Shown here: positions 8,516 to 17,450 of the stretch, piece after piece
Position numbering within the stretch: position 1 is the first letter of the stretch
Layout: every line of letters starts with the position of its first letter
Assembly (NCBI GenBank): GCA_045604155.1
Contig: JAZUNN010000065.1
Coordinates: 1 to 64,000, forward strand
DNA length: 64,000 nt
Direction of reading: 5' to 3'
From: JAISGQ01 sp045604155
GTDB lineage: Bacteria > Bacillota > Clostridia > Oscillospirales > Acutalibacteraceae
The notes under the pieces: model-generated
What the model saw: only the letters and a program-made list of their open reading frames with translations
What the model was told of the DNA's origin: nothing
Database searches by the model: none
Made by a program: the position numbers and the translations under genes

Positions 8516-9075
8516 TATCTGAGTTCCAGTCCGTCCTTGAATGCGTTGCCTACCTTTACACCGATGGCACGGTATACGTTGTAGACGGGATCAAAGGTTA
8601 TAGGCTTGAGAAGATTTGTATCTATCTTGCCGTTTTCGTCAATAACAGATTCGTCGGCAGATACATTGACTATCTCACCGAGAAGAATGCAGGTTTCGGG
8701 ATTGTAGCTTATAAGATTGCATTCAACAGCCATGGGGAGCTCGTTGATGACAGGAGCATTTACAAACTTTGATTTTTCTGTTGTAAAGCCTGCTTTCTGC
8801 ATTTTTTCAGGCTCATTATTACCCGAAACAATACCCACATAATCGCAGGCAGCTACAGTGTCAACGGTTGCCATGCTGACGGTGAAAGCCTTGCTTAAAA
8901 GAATATTTTCAGTTGTCTTGTGGTCTGCACTGATGCAGATTGCTATCTGATTTTCCTCGCTGATACCACCCCATGCGGCATTCATTGCGTTTGCATTGCC
9001 CTTTTCATCGTAGGCAGCAAGAATAAAAACGGGCTGGGGATAGGTCCAGGGCTTTGCACCAAAATTTTTTCTCAT
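8515..9075 (-). CDS. Flavin reductase-like (split-barrel FMN-binding) protein
   Basis: 186 residues. The N-terminus (GAKPWTYPQPVFILAAYDE, then NAMNAAWGGISEENQIAICI) is typical of the flavin reductase domain-like family, an FMN-binding split barrel that often acts as a flavin reductase or electron-transfer protein in anaerobes. PMAVECNLIS and the late CILLGEIVN strand also fit. The substrate is not predictable. GAGGT lies seven bases before the start. It is cotranscribed with sfsA (one-base overlap) and follows the 5'-nucleotidase by 27 bases. Confidence 0.85.
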   Translation of the reverse strand: MRKNFGAKPWTYPQPVFILAAYDEKGNANAMNAAWGGISEENQIAICISADHKTTENILLSKAFTVSMATVDTVAACDYVGIVSGNNEPEKMQKAGFTTEKSKFVNAPVINELPMAVECNLISYNPETCILLGEIVNVSADESVIDENGKIDTNLLKPITFDPVYNVYRAIGVKVGNAFKDGLELR

Positions 9076-9102
9076 ATTATTTACCTCGTTTCTGTGTATT
9101 GG

Positions 9103-10572
9103 TCAGTTTTCTGTAAGCACTATGCGGCTGTTTTCGGATACACGGATAAGATTTCTGTTCTGGAAATATTCTTCGAGGATATCCATATCCTTTGCGGCGA
9201 TTTTTCTCGGTGCTGCATTTTTGCATATTTCATCATAAGATACATCGAGAAATTCACCGATGTTGCTTAAATGAAAGCCCTGCATTCCGATGGTGAAGGT
9301 ATCATTTTCTTCAACCTCTTTGCCATTGAAGGAAAGGCTGAGAAGTCTGTTTTCCTTTGTGCTGTATTCAACTCTGATTCCATCTGAAAGCTGATAGAAT
9401 TCCGTGTGCTTGCCTGAAAAAGCATCAGGACGGAGCATGAATTTTATCATTCTTCGAAGTTGATTTCCGTTTACGGTTATCTGGAAAATCTCATCGTTGA
9501 AGGGAAGAGTCTGAATAAGATCGCCGTATAGAACAATGGGACCGAGGGATTTTACACGGATGCTTCCCGATGCAAGGAGCATGATATCAAGCCCGAGCAT
9601 TTCCCTGAATGCATCGCTCATAAGTCTGCCCAGCGAAGTTTCCTGATGTCTTGACGGATGGGTGTATTTGTCTGCAAAACGGGCAATCACCCGTCCGTAT
9701 TTTCTGTCGGTTTCCTTTTTGTATTTGAGTATGGTTTTTTCAAGATCTCTGTCTCTGGGACAGTTTCGGTTGTTTATGGATATAAGCTTCCATGTGTAAT
9801 CGTGAATACAGTTGTTGTCAGTATCTATTGTAATATCAAAACGACCGATCTGAGCAGTGCCTGAAGCGGCCTGAACGATAGGAATGGAATTGACAACAGT
9901 GGGTTTTCTCATTTCGGTGTGGCTGTGACCTCCGATAATCAGATCAATACCCCATGCAGGATCGAGTGCAGCGGCAAGCTCCTTGTCCGCTTCAAAGCCG
10001 ATGTGGGTGAGAAGGACGGTAAGATCTATGTCGGTGGTTTTATAGGCATTGCAGACCTTTCCGATTTCCTCCGCCGCACTGCGTACATCAATAAGCTCAC
10101 TTATAAGCGGTTCATGCTTTGCCTTTACAAGTGCTTCATCGGTAAGAACACCTATAAACAGAATTTTCATCCCGTCAATTTTCTTTATATAATGAGGTCT
10201 GAACATTCGGGTGCCGTTGGTGGAGAGGTACATATTTGCGTTGATTATAGGGAAGTGAGCACACTTCTCAATAAACAGAAGGTGTCCGATTCCGTAATCG
10301 ACCTCATGGTTTCCGATGGTGACAATATCAGGGGAGATCATGTTCATTATTTCGATGGTTGAAAGTCCCTGATATTCGCTGTCGATTACCGAGCCTCTGA
10401 ACATATCGCCGGATATGGCATATATAACGTTCTTTTCATTCCTGCGTACCTTGCTGACGTATCCTGACAGCATGGATGTGCCGCCGAGAAGGGTGCTGTC
10501 CACTTCACGGGCGAGGAAATCGCCGTGAAGATCATTTGAATGAAGAAGTGTGAGTTTTTTTAATTTGCTCAT
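9103..10572 (-). CDS. 5'-nucleotidase/UshA-like metallophosphoesterase without signal peptide
   Basis: 489 residues. The N-terminal calcineurin-like domain has all metal motifs: LHSNDLHGDF, ISGDMFRG, TIGNHEVDYG, LLTHIGFEADKE and IIGGHSHTEM. The C-terminal 5_nucleotid_C domain (about 300-480) includes RLMSDAFREML and NGNQLRRMI. Family members hydrolyse nucleotides, UDP-sugars or cyclic nucleotides, usually outside the cell. This protein begins MSKLKKLTLLHSND with no signal peptide or anchor, so it is predicted cytosolic, as in YunD-type proteins. AAAGGA precedes the ATG by eight bases. It heads a three-gene operon with the flavin reductase-like gene and sfsA. Confidence 0.87.
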   Translation of the reverse strand: MSKLKKLTLLHSNDLHGDFLAREVDSTLLGGTSMLSGYVSKVRRNEKNVIYAISGDMFRGSVIDSEYQGLSTIEIMNMISPDIVTIGNHEVDYGIGHLLFIEKCAHFPIINANMYLSTNGTRMFRPHYIKKIDGMKILFIGVLTDEALVKAKHEPLISELIDVRSAAEEIGKVCNAYKTTDIDLTVLLTHIGFEADKELAAALDPAWGIDLIIGGHSHTEMRKPTVVNSIPIVQAASGTAQIGRFDITIDTDNNCIHDYTWKLISINNRNCPRDRDLEKTILKYKKETDRKYGRVIARFADKYTHPSRHQETSLGRLMSDAFREMLGLDIMLLASGSIRVKSLGPIVLYGDLIQTLPFNDEIFQITVNGNQLRRMIKFMLRPDAFSGKHTEFYQLSDGIRVEYSTKENRLLSLSFNGKEVEENDTFTIGMQGFHLSNIGEFLDVSYDEICKNAAPRKIAAKDMDILEEYFQNRNLIRVSENSRIVLTEN

Positions 10573-10620
10573 GCTTTAAATCCTTTCATAGGAAAGATGC
10601 ATATATAAAAAAATCAACTT

Positions 10621-10649
10621 ATTATAGCATAATTCATTTATTTTGAAAA
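10621..10649 (-). promoter_or_regulatory. Probable promoter of the 5'-nucleotidase operon
   Basis: On the minus strand TATAAT lies about 50 bases before the start, with a moderate -35 (TTTTCA) 17 bases upstream. Confidence 0.42.
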
Positions 10650-10737
10650 TAAAAATTGAAAAATATACTGTTATATTGAAAAAATATGTGGTATTATTTA
10701 CATGATTCATATCAAACCTTTGGAAGGAGCACATAAA

Positions 10738-13281
10738 ATGGCACAACAGCACGGCAGAAGACGTACAGGCTCAGGCGGCAAAGCCTCCATGGGCAAAAAA
10801 GGGTCTTCCATTGGCAGCAGCAGACCGGCAGGAAAACCGGCAGGCAGCAGACCGGCATCGGGTTCCGGCAGACCGGCGTCAGGCTCATCGGGCCAGAGAA
10901 ATTCCACAGGCACAAGAGCGGGATTCCCCATTTCGGGACTTGGCTCATCGGCTGCATTATCGGGAATTCTTTCTCTGCTGAAGAAAAACAAAACTGCAAG
11001 AATCATTGCAATCGTTCTTGTTATCCTCCTTGTTCTGTATATGATCAAGGGCGGTACCTGCGGCGGCAATATGTGCGCAGGCGGCGGAAGCAATCTTGGT
11101 ATAACCGAATCCTTCGGCACAGGAATCATTGCATCCACCGAAACCAGCGGTTCTCACTCGGCAGATTATAATGTTTCTTCTCTTGCACGTGAGAAATATG
11201 TTTCCTATCCTTCGAGGAATGCCACAATGACCATTATGGTCTATATGTGCGGTACTGACCTTGAGAGCCAGTACGGCATGGCAACAGCAGACCTTCAGGA
11301 AATGGCAAGTGCCAACCTGAGCGACAACATCAATATCATTGTTGAAACCGGCGGTACAAAGAAGTGGAAGACAGATGGTATCAGCAGCAGTAAAAACCAG
11401 AGATACATGGTCGAAGCCAATGGACTCAAACCCCTTGGCGATGTTGGCAAGAAGTCCATGGTTGAGCATGAGACCCTTACTGATTTCATCAAGTTCTGCA
11501 AGAAGAATTACGAAGCAGACAGATACGCACTTATCTTCTGGGATCACGGCGGCGGATCTGTAACAGGCTATGGCTATGACCAGCTTTATCCCAACGATTC
11601 CATGACCCTTGACGAGATTGACAAGGCACTTAAGAACAGCGGCTGCAAATTCGATTTCATCGGCTTTGACGCCTGCCTTATGGCAACTCTTGAAACCGCA
11701 TTTGTTGCCGAGCGCTATTCTGACTACCTTATAGCTTCCGAGGAAACCGAGCCCGGCATCGGTTGGTATTACACCTCATGGCTCAATGCACTTTCCGCAG
11801 ATACTTCCATGCCTACAGTTGAAATAGGCAAGAATATTATAGACAGCTTTGTTGAAAAGTGCGCATCCCAGACTCCCGGAAACAAGGCAACTCTTTCTAT
11901 TATTGACCTTGCAGAATTCTCCGGAACAGTTCCCGATGCATTCAATGATTTCGCTGAGTCCACCTCTGAGCTTATCAGTGATAATAACTACGAGAAAATT
12001 TCCGATGCACGAAGCGAAGCAAGAGAGTTCTCCTCGAATATTCATCAGGTTGACTTTGTTGATCTCCTCAATCGCATAAATACAAGCGAATCGAGAGATC
12101 TTGCAGAGGCACTTTCCGGATGTGTAAAGTACAACCGTACATCCACAAATATCAATAATGCAAACGGTATTTCAATTTTCTTCCCCCACGGCAAGAGCAG
12201 CCAGATGTCCAGCGCACTCAAAACCTACGATAAGATAGGACTTGACGGTGCATACGGAAGATGCATCAAGGAATTTGCAAGCGTATCCGCTGCAGGTCAG
12301 ATTGCAAACGGCGGAGGCAGTTCGATCTTTGATTCCTTCCTGGGCGGCTCTTCGTCTTCATCATCATCAATGGGTGGTTTTGGAGACCTGCTCGGTTCTC
12401 TTGGCGGTTCATCCTCATCGTCATCCTCCACGGGTTCTCTCGGAAGTCTTATCGGTTCTCTCGGCGGATCTTCCTCCGGCAGCAATTCCGATATGCTCGG
12501 CACCATGTTCGATCTTTTCCTCGGCTCCAAGAAGTCTTTGGAGAAAACAGGTCTTGACGTCGGTCAGGATGAAGACTGGTTTGACGAAGATAAGGTAAGT
12601 GAATATCAGGATTATGTTTCTGAGAATTACCTTGATCCCGATCATATCGTGATCACCCGGAATGAGGACGGTCAGAATGTTGTACGTCTTACCGAAAAAG
12701 AGTGGGATCTTGTTCAGACAATCGAACTCAATGTTTTCTTCGATGACGGTGAAGGCTATATCGATCTCGGCAGAGATAACATATTCGATCGTGATGAGGA
12801 AACAGGCGATCTCTATGTTGACTTTGACGGCGAATGGGTCACCCTCAACGGTCAGTTTGCACCCTATTATCTTATTTCCGAAGAGTACAGCGATGACGAA
12901 AAGGAATATGTTATGACAGGCTATATTCCTGCACTTCTCAATGATGCCCGTGTTGATCTCATTGTTGTCTTTGACAGCAGCAAGGAAGAAGGCGAGGTTG
13001 TCGGATACCGCACAGTATACGATGATCCCGCAGCTCCCGAGGCAAAGATAATGACCAATTTCAATATGGGTGATAAGATTCAGCTTATCTGCGATTACTA
13101 CACTTATGATATTGAATTTGAAAGCAGTCACCTTTTTGGTGAACCTATTGTATACAACGGTGACTTTACAGTTGTTGACATGGAAATTGCCGAAGGAAGA
13201 ATGCTCTATTCATATTACCTGACAGATATCTACGGCAACGAGATGTGGACACCTCAGAGTGAATATATCGTAAATAATTAA
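10738..13281 (+). CDS. Membrane-anchored clostripain-family (C11) cysteine peptidase
   Basis: 847 residues. The first 80 are basic and rich in Gly/Ser/Pro/Arg, then one membrane helix (about 88-106, ARIIAIVLVILLVLYMIKG) anchors the protein with the rest outside. The caspase-like C11 domain follows (about 155-470): catalytic His about 270 in IFWDHGGGSV and Cys about 313 in GFDACLMATLE. A Ser/Gly-rich tract (about 535-600, runs of seven Ser) links to an acidic C-terminal region of unknown fold. ATG 10738 has AAGGAG; an upstream in-frame ATG at 10702 lacks a ribosome binding site. C11 enzymes cleave after basic residues and often self-activate; the target is unknown. Single-gene unit. Confidence 0.88.
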   Translation: MAQQHGRRRTGSGGKASMGKKGSSIGSSRPAGKPAGSRPASGSGRPASGSSGQRNSTGTRAGFPISGLGSSAALSGILSLLKKNKTARIIAIVLVILLVLYMIKGGTCGGNMCAGGGSNLGITESFGTGIIASTETSGSHSADYNVSSLAREKYVSYPSRNATMTIMVYMCGTDLESQYGMATADLQEMASANLSDNINIIVETGGTKKWKTDGISSSKNQRYMVEANGLKPLGDVGKKSMVEHETLTDFIKFCKKNYEADRYALIFWDHGGGSVTGYGYDQLYPNDSMTLDEIDKALKNSGCKFDFIGFDACLMATLETAFVAERYSDYLIASEETEPGIGWYYTSWLNALSADTSMPTVEIGKNIIDSFVEKCASQTPGNKATLSIIDLAEFSGTVPDAFNDFAESTSELISDNNYEKISDARSEAREFSSNIHQVDFVDLLNRINTSESRDLAEALSGCVKYNRTSTNINNANGISIFFPHGKSSQMSSALKTYDKIGLDGAYGRCIKEFASVSAAGQIANGGGSSIFDSFLGGSSSSSSSMGGFGDLLGSLGGSSSSSSSTGSLGSLIGSLGGSSSGSNSDMLGTMFDLFLGSKKSLEKTGLDVGQDEDWFDEDKVSEYQDYVSENYLDPDHIVITRNEDGQNVVRLTEKEWDLVQTIELNVFFDDGEGYIDLGRDNIFDRDEETGDLYVDFDGEWVTLNGQFAPYYLISEEYSDDEKEYVMTGYIPALLNDARVDLIVVFDSSKEEGEVVGYRTVYDDPAAPEAKIMTNFNMGDKIQLICDYYTYDIEFESSHLFGEPIVYNGDFTVVDMEIAEGRMLYSYYLTDIYGNEMWTPQSEYIVNN

Positions 13282-13293
13282 ACACAAAAAAAC

Positions 13294-13329
13294 ATCCGTT
13301 TCTGCATTGCAGAAGCGGATGCTTTTTTG
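13294..13329 (+). terminator. Terminator of the C11 peptidase gene
   Basis: A 12-bp stem with one G-U pair (ATCCGTTTCTGC/GCAGAAGCGGAT, ATT loop) followed by GCTTTTTTG. Confidence 0.88.
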
Positions 13330-13352
13330 TTTGCACATAACCTTATATGCTT

Positions 13353-14486
13353 TTATTTTTCTATATTGAATGTTCCTCTTGTGTTTATTACAGATGTGCT
13401 GTAAATGAAAAGAACATCGCAATCATCTCTGATTTCAACAAAATTGCCGATAAGAGAGGGGTAGATATATCGTGTGTCTGCGACGATAATCTCGCTGTAG
13501 CCATCAATAAGAAGAGGAACAAGGCTGCTGCCGAAGGAATCTCTGAAAACAACAAGCTGTCTGCCGTTTGTCTGAGATGGGTTTTCGATTTTGAGCAGTG
13601 ATTTTGCACCGCCCAGAAATACATCATAGGGATCGGTGTTTTTGAAATCATCAAGTTCATAAACAGCTCTTGTTTTGCCTGTTTCATAATCGGTAACGGT
13701 GCAGCTGTTTATGGCATCACTTGTCAGAAGCGTCACGCTTTCATCGGGAAGGGGAAGAGAAAGCTGACCGACATATGTGCCGCTGAAGTTTTCAAGCTTC
13801 TGTTCGGTGTAATCAATATCTGATACGGAAACACCCATTTCAGTGAGCAGATGCTGAGCAACGGGAAGTATATTTTTCTGATCCCAGTGAGGGTCGGTGA
13901 TATAGTAATCATCGCCTTCGAGAAGTGGGAAGATGTCGATATACTCAATGTTTTCATTCAGACCCGACGAATATATTTCAAGAAGCTTTTCGTAGTCATA
14001 GTGCAGGTGACCGCTGCTTTCTGCGTAAAAATAATTCTTGTCGGGAATGACACTGTAATAGACATCGGTATTGCTTGCAAAATATCTGTCGTAAAGGGAA
14101 TTTACGCTTTCGACAGAGCTTTCCAGGGCATCTGTGTTCAGATCAGGATCAACCTTACAGGCAGAGCCGTCTGCAATATAATATCCGTTGCTGTCACTCT
14201 GATTGAAAAGATAGAAGCGGGATATTGCAGTAAGTGATCTGAAATTATCACGGGAGGGGAACTGATCGAGGAAATAATCCTCAAGCCAGGAAAAATACTG
14301 TGTAAGACTGTAGTCTTTTCCTTTTTTCTCCTCGCTCTCATGTTTTTCGGAATAGGTTTCAAACTGTTCAAGCTTGCGGCGTTCAGAAACTGAGTGATCC
14401 TTGTCCTTGAGGACGAGGGACAGGACAGCAAAAACTGCAAGCCATCCGACGAAAAGTACGGATATTATTATTTTTTTGACTTTCAT
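13353..14486 (-). CDS. DHHW family (AlgX/SGNH-like) exported protein
   Basis: 377 residues with an N-terminal signal anchor (KKIIISVLFVGWLAVFAVLSLV). It matches the DHHW family: an early SERRKLEQF motif, FSWLEDYFLDQFPSRDNF near 65-85, YSVIPDKNYFY, the Asp-Pro-His-Trp element YYITDPHWDQKN (about 195-206) and a Ser-containing FRDSFGSSLVPLL near 318-330. These resemble the Ser-His-Asp residues of AlgX/AlgJ-type O-acetyltransferases. It lies 13 bases after the MBOAT gene, with GGAGGGG before the start, which supports a two-protein system that O-acylates a surface polysaccharide. The glycan is unknown. Confidence 0.82.
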   Translation of the reverse strand: MKVKKIIISVLFVGWLAVFAVLSLVLKDKDHSVSERRKLEQFETYSEKHESEEKKGKDYSLTQYFSWLEDYFLDQFPSRDNFRSLTAISRFYLFNQSDSNGYYIADGSACKVDPDLNTDALESSVESVNSLYDRYFASNTDVYYSVIPDKNYFYAESSGHLHYDYEKLLEIYSSGLNENIEYIDIFPLLEGDDYYITDPHWDQKNILPVAQHLLTEMGVSVSDIDYTEQKLENFSGTYVGQLSLPLPDESVTLLTSDAINSCTVTDYETGKTRAVYELDDFKNTDPYDVFLGGAKSLLKIENPSQTNGRQLVVFRDSFGSSLVPLLIDGYSEIIVADTRYIYPSLIGNFVEIRDDCDVLFIYSTSVINTRGTFNIEK

Positions 14487-14499
14487 TTAAATCCCCTCC

Positions 14500-15894
14500 T
14501 CAGAATCTGAAATACAAGAACGGCGAGAAAGAACCGTCTACAATAAATCCGGTGCAGATTAAAAGAAGTGCCATACAGAAAACAGGCTCTGCAACAACGG
14601 ATATCTTTCTGACTGCAGAGAAAGTATAAAGCTTACGTACAAGCTTCATGGGATAGGGAGTTGCAAATACAATTGCAAGGAGTATGAGAACAAGAGCACT
14701 TCTGAGATAATAGAGAGCTGATGCATCGTAAAGAGCAAGATCACCGAATCCGAACATACCGCAAAGCTGTGTGAATGCATCGGAAAGTGTGGGTGCATTG
14801 AAAATTACGAAGCTGATATTTACAAAGAAAAGAACATAGATTATGCCGAGAAAATGAGGGATTTTATCGAGAATTTTTCCGAGGAAAAGCTTTTCAATAA
14901 GAAGGAAAAATGCAAAAAACAGACCCCATACAACAAAGTTCCATGCAGCACCGTGCCATAAGCCTGTCAATGACCAGACAACAAGGATATTAAGGAACCA
15001 GCGCCGGCGGGAGCAGCGGTTGCCGCCAAGGGGAATATAGACATAATCTCTGAACCAGGAGCCGAGAGACATATGCCAGCGACGCCAGAATTCGGAAATG
15101 CTGCGGGAAATATACGGATAATTGAAGTTTTCAAGGAAATTAAAGCCGAACATTCTTCCCATGCCTATGGCCATATCGGAGTAGCCTGAAAAATCGAAAT
15201 AAATCTGCAGCATGAAGCAGATTGCGGAAAGCCAGCATGAAAGGACGGTGCTTGTTCCGAAGTTTGCGGCAAATGCAGCAATGGAGTCGGCAATAAGCAC
15301 TTTCTTTGAAAGACCGAGAACAAATCTGATTACACCCGAAGAAAACTTCTCAAAAGAGTGAGTCCTGTGCTGCAGCTCATTGGCAACGGTCTGGTATCTG
15401 ACAATAGGACCTGCAATAAGCTGGGGGAAAAGGGATACGTATGCGGCAAGTTGGAAAGGATTTTTCTGAGCGGGAACTTCGCATCGATAGACGTCAATTA
15501 TATAGGAGATGATCTGGAAGGTATAGAAACTGATTCCGATAGGGAGGACAATGTCAAGAAGCTTTGATTCGATTCCTGTCAGAGATGAAAATGTGGAAAT
15601 AAAAAAGTTTGTATATTTGAAAAATGCCAGTGAAAGCAGAAGCAGACCGACAGAAACGATCATTGCAGCTTTTTTGCCTTTTTTATATTTTGATTTCTCA
15701 ACCAGAAGTCCGCCAATATATCCGACAACGCAGGCAAAGAGCATCAGCAGAGAATATTTCGGCTCACCCCAGAAATAGAAAAAGAAGCTTGCAGCAAGCA
15801 GAACATAGTTCTTTGCCTTGAAAGGAACTGCGAAGTAAATCAGAATTACAGCAGGCAGAAACCAGTATAAAAAAGTAATGCTTGAAAAAAGCAT
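14500..15894 (-). CDS. MBOAT family membrane O-acyltransferase (AlgI/DltB-like)
   Basis: 464 residues, about ten or more membrane helices, usual length for AlgI-type acyltransferases. Hallmarks include the N-terminal FLYWFLPAVILIYFAVP, PQLIAGPIVRY (about 155), DFSGYSDMAIGMGRMFGFNF, SEFWRRWHMSLGSWFRDYVYIPLGG and the presumed catalytic His in LTGLWHGAAWNFVVWG. It transfers an acyl group across the membrane to an exported partner, here most likely the DHHW protein encoded next. AGGAGG precedes the ATG, and a terminator separates it from the upstream lipoprotein gene, so its expression depends on read-through or an unseen promoter. Confidence 0.9.
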   Translation of the reverse strand: MLFSSITFLYWFLPAVILIYFAVPFKAKNYVLLAASFFFYFWGEPKYSLLMLFACVVGYIGGLLVEKSKYKKGKKAAMIVSVGLLLLSLAFFKYTNFFISTFSSLTGIESKLLDIVLPIGISFYTFQIISYIIDVYRCEVPAQKNPFQLAAYVSLFPQLIAGPIVRYQTVANELQHRTHSFEKFSSGVIRFVLGLSKKVLIADSIAAFAANFGTSTVLSCWLSAICFMLQIYFDFSGYSDMAIGMGRMFGFNFLENFNYPYISRSISEFWRRWHMSLGSWFRDYVYIPLGGNRCSRRRWFLNILVVWSLTGLWHGAAWNFVVWGLFFAFFLLIEKLFLGKILDKIPHFLGIIYVLFFVNISFVIFNAPTLSDAFTQLCGMFGFGDLALYDASALYYLRSALVLILLAIVFATPYPMKLVRKLYTFSAVRKISVVAEPVFCMALLLICTGFIVDGSFSPFLYFRF

Positions 15895-15912
15895 GACCTG
15901 ACCTCCTTACAT

Positions 15913-15945
15913 GAAAAACAGCGCACGGTGAATGCCGTGCGCTGT
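15913..15945 (-). terminator. Terminator between the lipoprotein gene and MBOAT
   Basis: A strong 11-bp stem (ACAGCGCACGG/CCGTGCGCTGT) followed on the minus strand by TTTTT, 17 bases before the MBOAT start codon. It ends the lipoprotein transcript and would attenuate read-through. Confidence 0.85.
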
Positions 15946-15965
15946 ATCACCTTGATTTAATGATA

Positions 15966-16466
15966 TCAGATAGCGTTATAAGCAGTGAGGATAGCGTCAA
16001 CTTCGACCTGGGAACCCATTACGAAGAGGACGGTCTTGCCGCTTACGACAGTTTCCATTGTCTCAGCCTGAACGCATACGAGCTTGCCGAGGTTGGTCTC
16101 GTTCTCGAGCTCTTCAGCAAGGGTAGCAGCGGTAGCCTCATCAGCAGTTCTGAAAACGATGAGTGCGAAGGGGTTGGTGTTCATCATGGGAACATGAGCA
16201 ACTGCCTCAACAAAGGGAGTGTCGATAACATCGGTGCCGATGAAGTAAGCAGCCATCTCGCTGTCGATGGTTTCGGTCATGAAGGAATAGAACTCGATAT
16301 CAGAGCCGCTTGCGGTCTGAGCAACGATGTCAGAAACAGAGATTTCGTCCATAACGGTGGTGCTGCCGGTGTTGGTGTCAGCATCGTCGGTCTTCTTGTC
16401 GCTGCCGCATGCAGCAAAGGAAAGTACAAGTACGAGGGAGAGGATAAGTGCGATAATTTTCTTCAT
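15966..16466 (-). CDS. Small lipoprotein, possibly DUF4358 family
   Basis: 166 residues. A lipoprotein signal peptide (MKKIIALILSLVLVLSFAAC, Cys20 acylated) precedes a short polar linker (SDKKTDDADTNTGSTT) and a compact alpha/beta domain. The spacing of a hydrophobic strand with APM-like PMMNTNPFALIVFR, a helix (EATAATLAEELENE) and a final strand (GKTVLFVMGS) resembles DUF4358, a family of unknown function common in Clostridia; I am not certain of the assignment. A terminator follows and an inverted repeat lies upstream, so it is likely monocistronic and regulated. Confidence 0.75.
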   Translation of the reverse strand: MKKIIALILSLVLVLSFAACGSDKKTDDADTNTGSTTVMDEISVSDIVAQTASGSDIEFYSFMTETIDSEMAAYFIGTDVIDTPFVEAVAHVPMMNTNPFALIVFRTADEATAATLAEELENETNLGKLVCVQAETMETVVSGKTVLFVMGSQVEVDAILTAYNAI

Positions 16467-16525
16467 TTTAAAAACTCCTGTTTTTTATATTTTTACCCGT
16501 GCATAGTGGTATATTCATCGGGCAT

Positions 16526-16552
16526 CAATAAGTATAACACGTAAACTTATTG
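16526..16552 (-). promoter_or_regulatory. Inverted repeat over the lipoprotein promoter
   Basis: CAATAAGT and ACTTATTG are exact inverted copies 11 bases apart. On the minus strand TATACT, a plausible -10, overlaps the lipoprotein-proximal arm. Position fits an operator rather than a terminator, as no T-run follows. Confidence 0.45.
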
Positions 16553-16578
16553 TTTGGTTGGGAAAAATAAAAATTTTT

Positions 16579-17274
16579 TTACTGAGCAAGATATTCTTCG
16601 AGGCAAAGACCGCTGGAATACATTTCGGCAGCCACATCTCTGCCAACATAGCGATAGTGCCAGGGCTCATATCCTATGCCGGTGATTTCAATTTTCTCAT
16701 CGGGATATCTTCTTATAAAGCCGTATTTCCAGCTGTTTGTTTCAAACCAGTCGTAGAATGTATCAATGGACATATCATCGATGATACCTATATCAAATGC
16801 AATTCCCAGGTGATGCTCGCTGGTGCCGACAGGAGCAACCCAGTGACTTGCTTCGATTGTTGCATCGTAAGCGGAGTAACCGTCTGCGATAAGCTGATCA
16901 TATTTCTCATCCCAGAGCTGCTGCTGGGTTTCATAGCTTCTGTAGCCGGAGCTGACAACAGGGCTGAGACCTGCTGCACGGGCATCGTCAAACATTTCCT
17001 GAAGATCGGGATAGATTCTGGAGTCAATGAGTCTGCCGTCAGAAAGCTCCGTTGTTTCGGGAATTACCCAGTTATCGGGAACAGGATTTTCACCGTTTAC
17101 AAGAATAAGATTCCAGCCTTCATCTGTTGCAGGATTTCCGCTGGAAACGGTAGTGCCGGCATTATTATCGCTGCTGTCTTCCTTTTTGTCATCTCCGCCG
17201 CAGGCAGCGAAAACAGAAAGACAAAGGATAAGGACCATAATAAGGGATAAAAGCTTTGAAAATAAAGATTTCAA
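16579..17274 (-). CDS. M15 family D-alanyl-D-alanine carboxypeptidase lipoprotein (VanY-like)
   Basis: 231 residues. A lipoprotein signal (…LSLIMVLILCLSVFAAC) and acidic linker precede the M15B peptidase domain (about 60-230). Zinc-site motifs are present: SGYRSYETQQQLW, TSEHHLGIAFDIGI (His and Asp ligands) and GYEPWHYRYVG (the catalytic Glu and the third ligand His in EPWHYR). The enzyme should trim the terminal D-Ala from peptidoglycan stem peptides at the outer face of the membrane. No van resistance genes are nearby, so a housekeeping cell-wall role is more likely than glycopeptide resistance. It lies about 110 bases upstream of the other lipoprotein gene, each apparently with its own control. 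Confidence 0.88.
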   Translation of the reverse strand: MKSLFSKLLSLIMVLILCLSVFAACGGDDKKEDSSDNNAGTTVSSGNPATDEGWNLILVNGENPVPDNWVIPETTELSDGRLIDSRIYPDLQEMFDDARAAGLSPVVSSGYRSYETQQQLWDEKYDQLIADGYSAYDATIEASHWVAPVGTSEHHLGIAFDIGIIDDMSIDTFYDWFETNSWKYGFIRRYPDEKIEITGIGYEPWHYRYVGRDVAAEMYSSGLCLEEYLAQ

Positions 17275-17390
17275 AATAAGTCTTTCCTTTCTTTATATAA
17301 TTTAATGTTGATTTTAACATATGAAAACTGATAAATAAACCTCAGTTACAAAAAATTTACCAAATATATTATACTTTAATTTTTATTTAC

Positions 17391-17419
17391 TTTACAGGAA
17401 GAGTGAAGGGTGATATAAT
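17391..17419 (+). promoter_or_regulatory. Sigma-A promoter of the first degV gene
   Basis: TTTACA and TATAAT separated by 17 bases, with transcription expected about 25 bases before the ATG at 17451. Confidence 0.72.
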
Positions 17420-17450
17420 ATAAAATATTAAAAACAGAAAGAAGAATACC

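Noticed and set aside
10707..12600. Several open frames opposite and out of frame to the C11 peptidase gene
   Set aside because: They are Pro/Ser/Gly-rich shadows of a repetitive coding sequence with no start signals or family resemblance.
16579..17274. VanY-type glycopeptide resistance determinant
   Set aside because: There is no vanH, vanA, vanX or VanRS-type gene nearby; lone M15 lipoproteins are common cell-wall enzymes.
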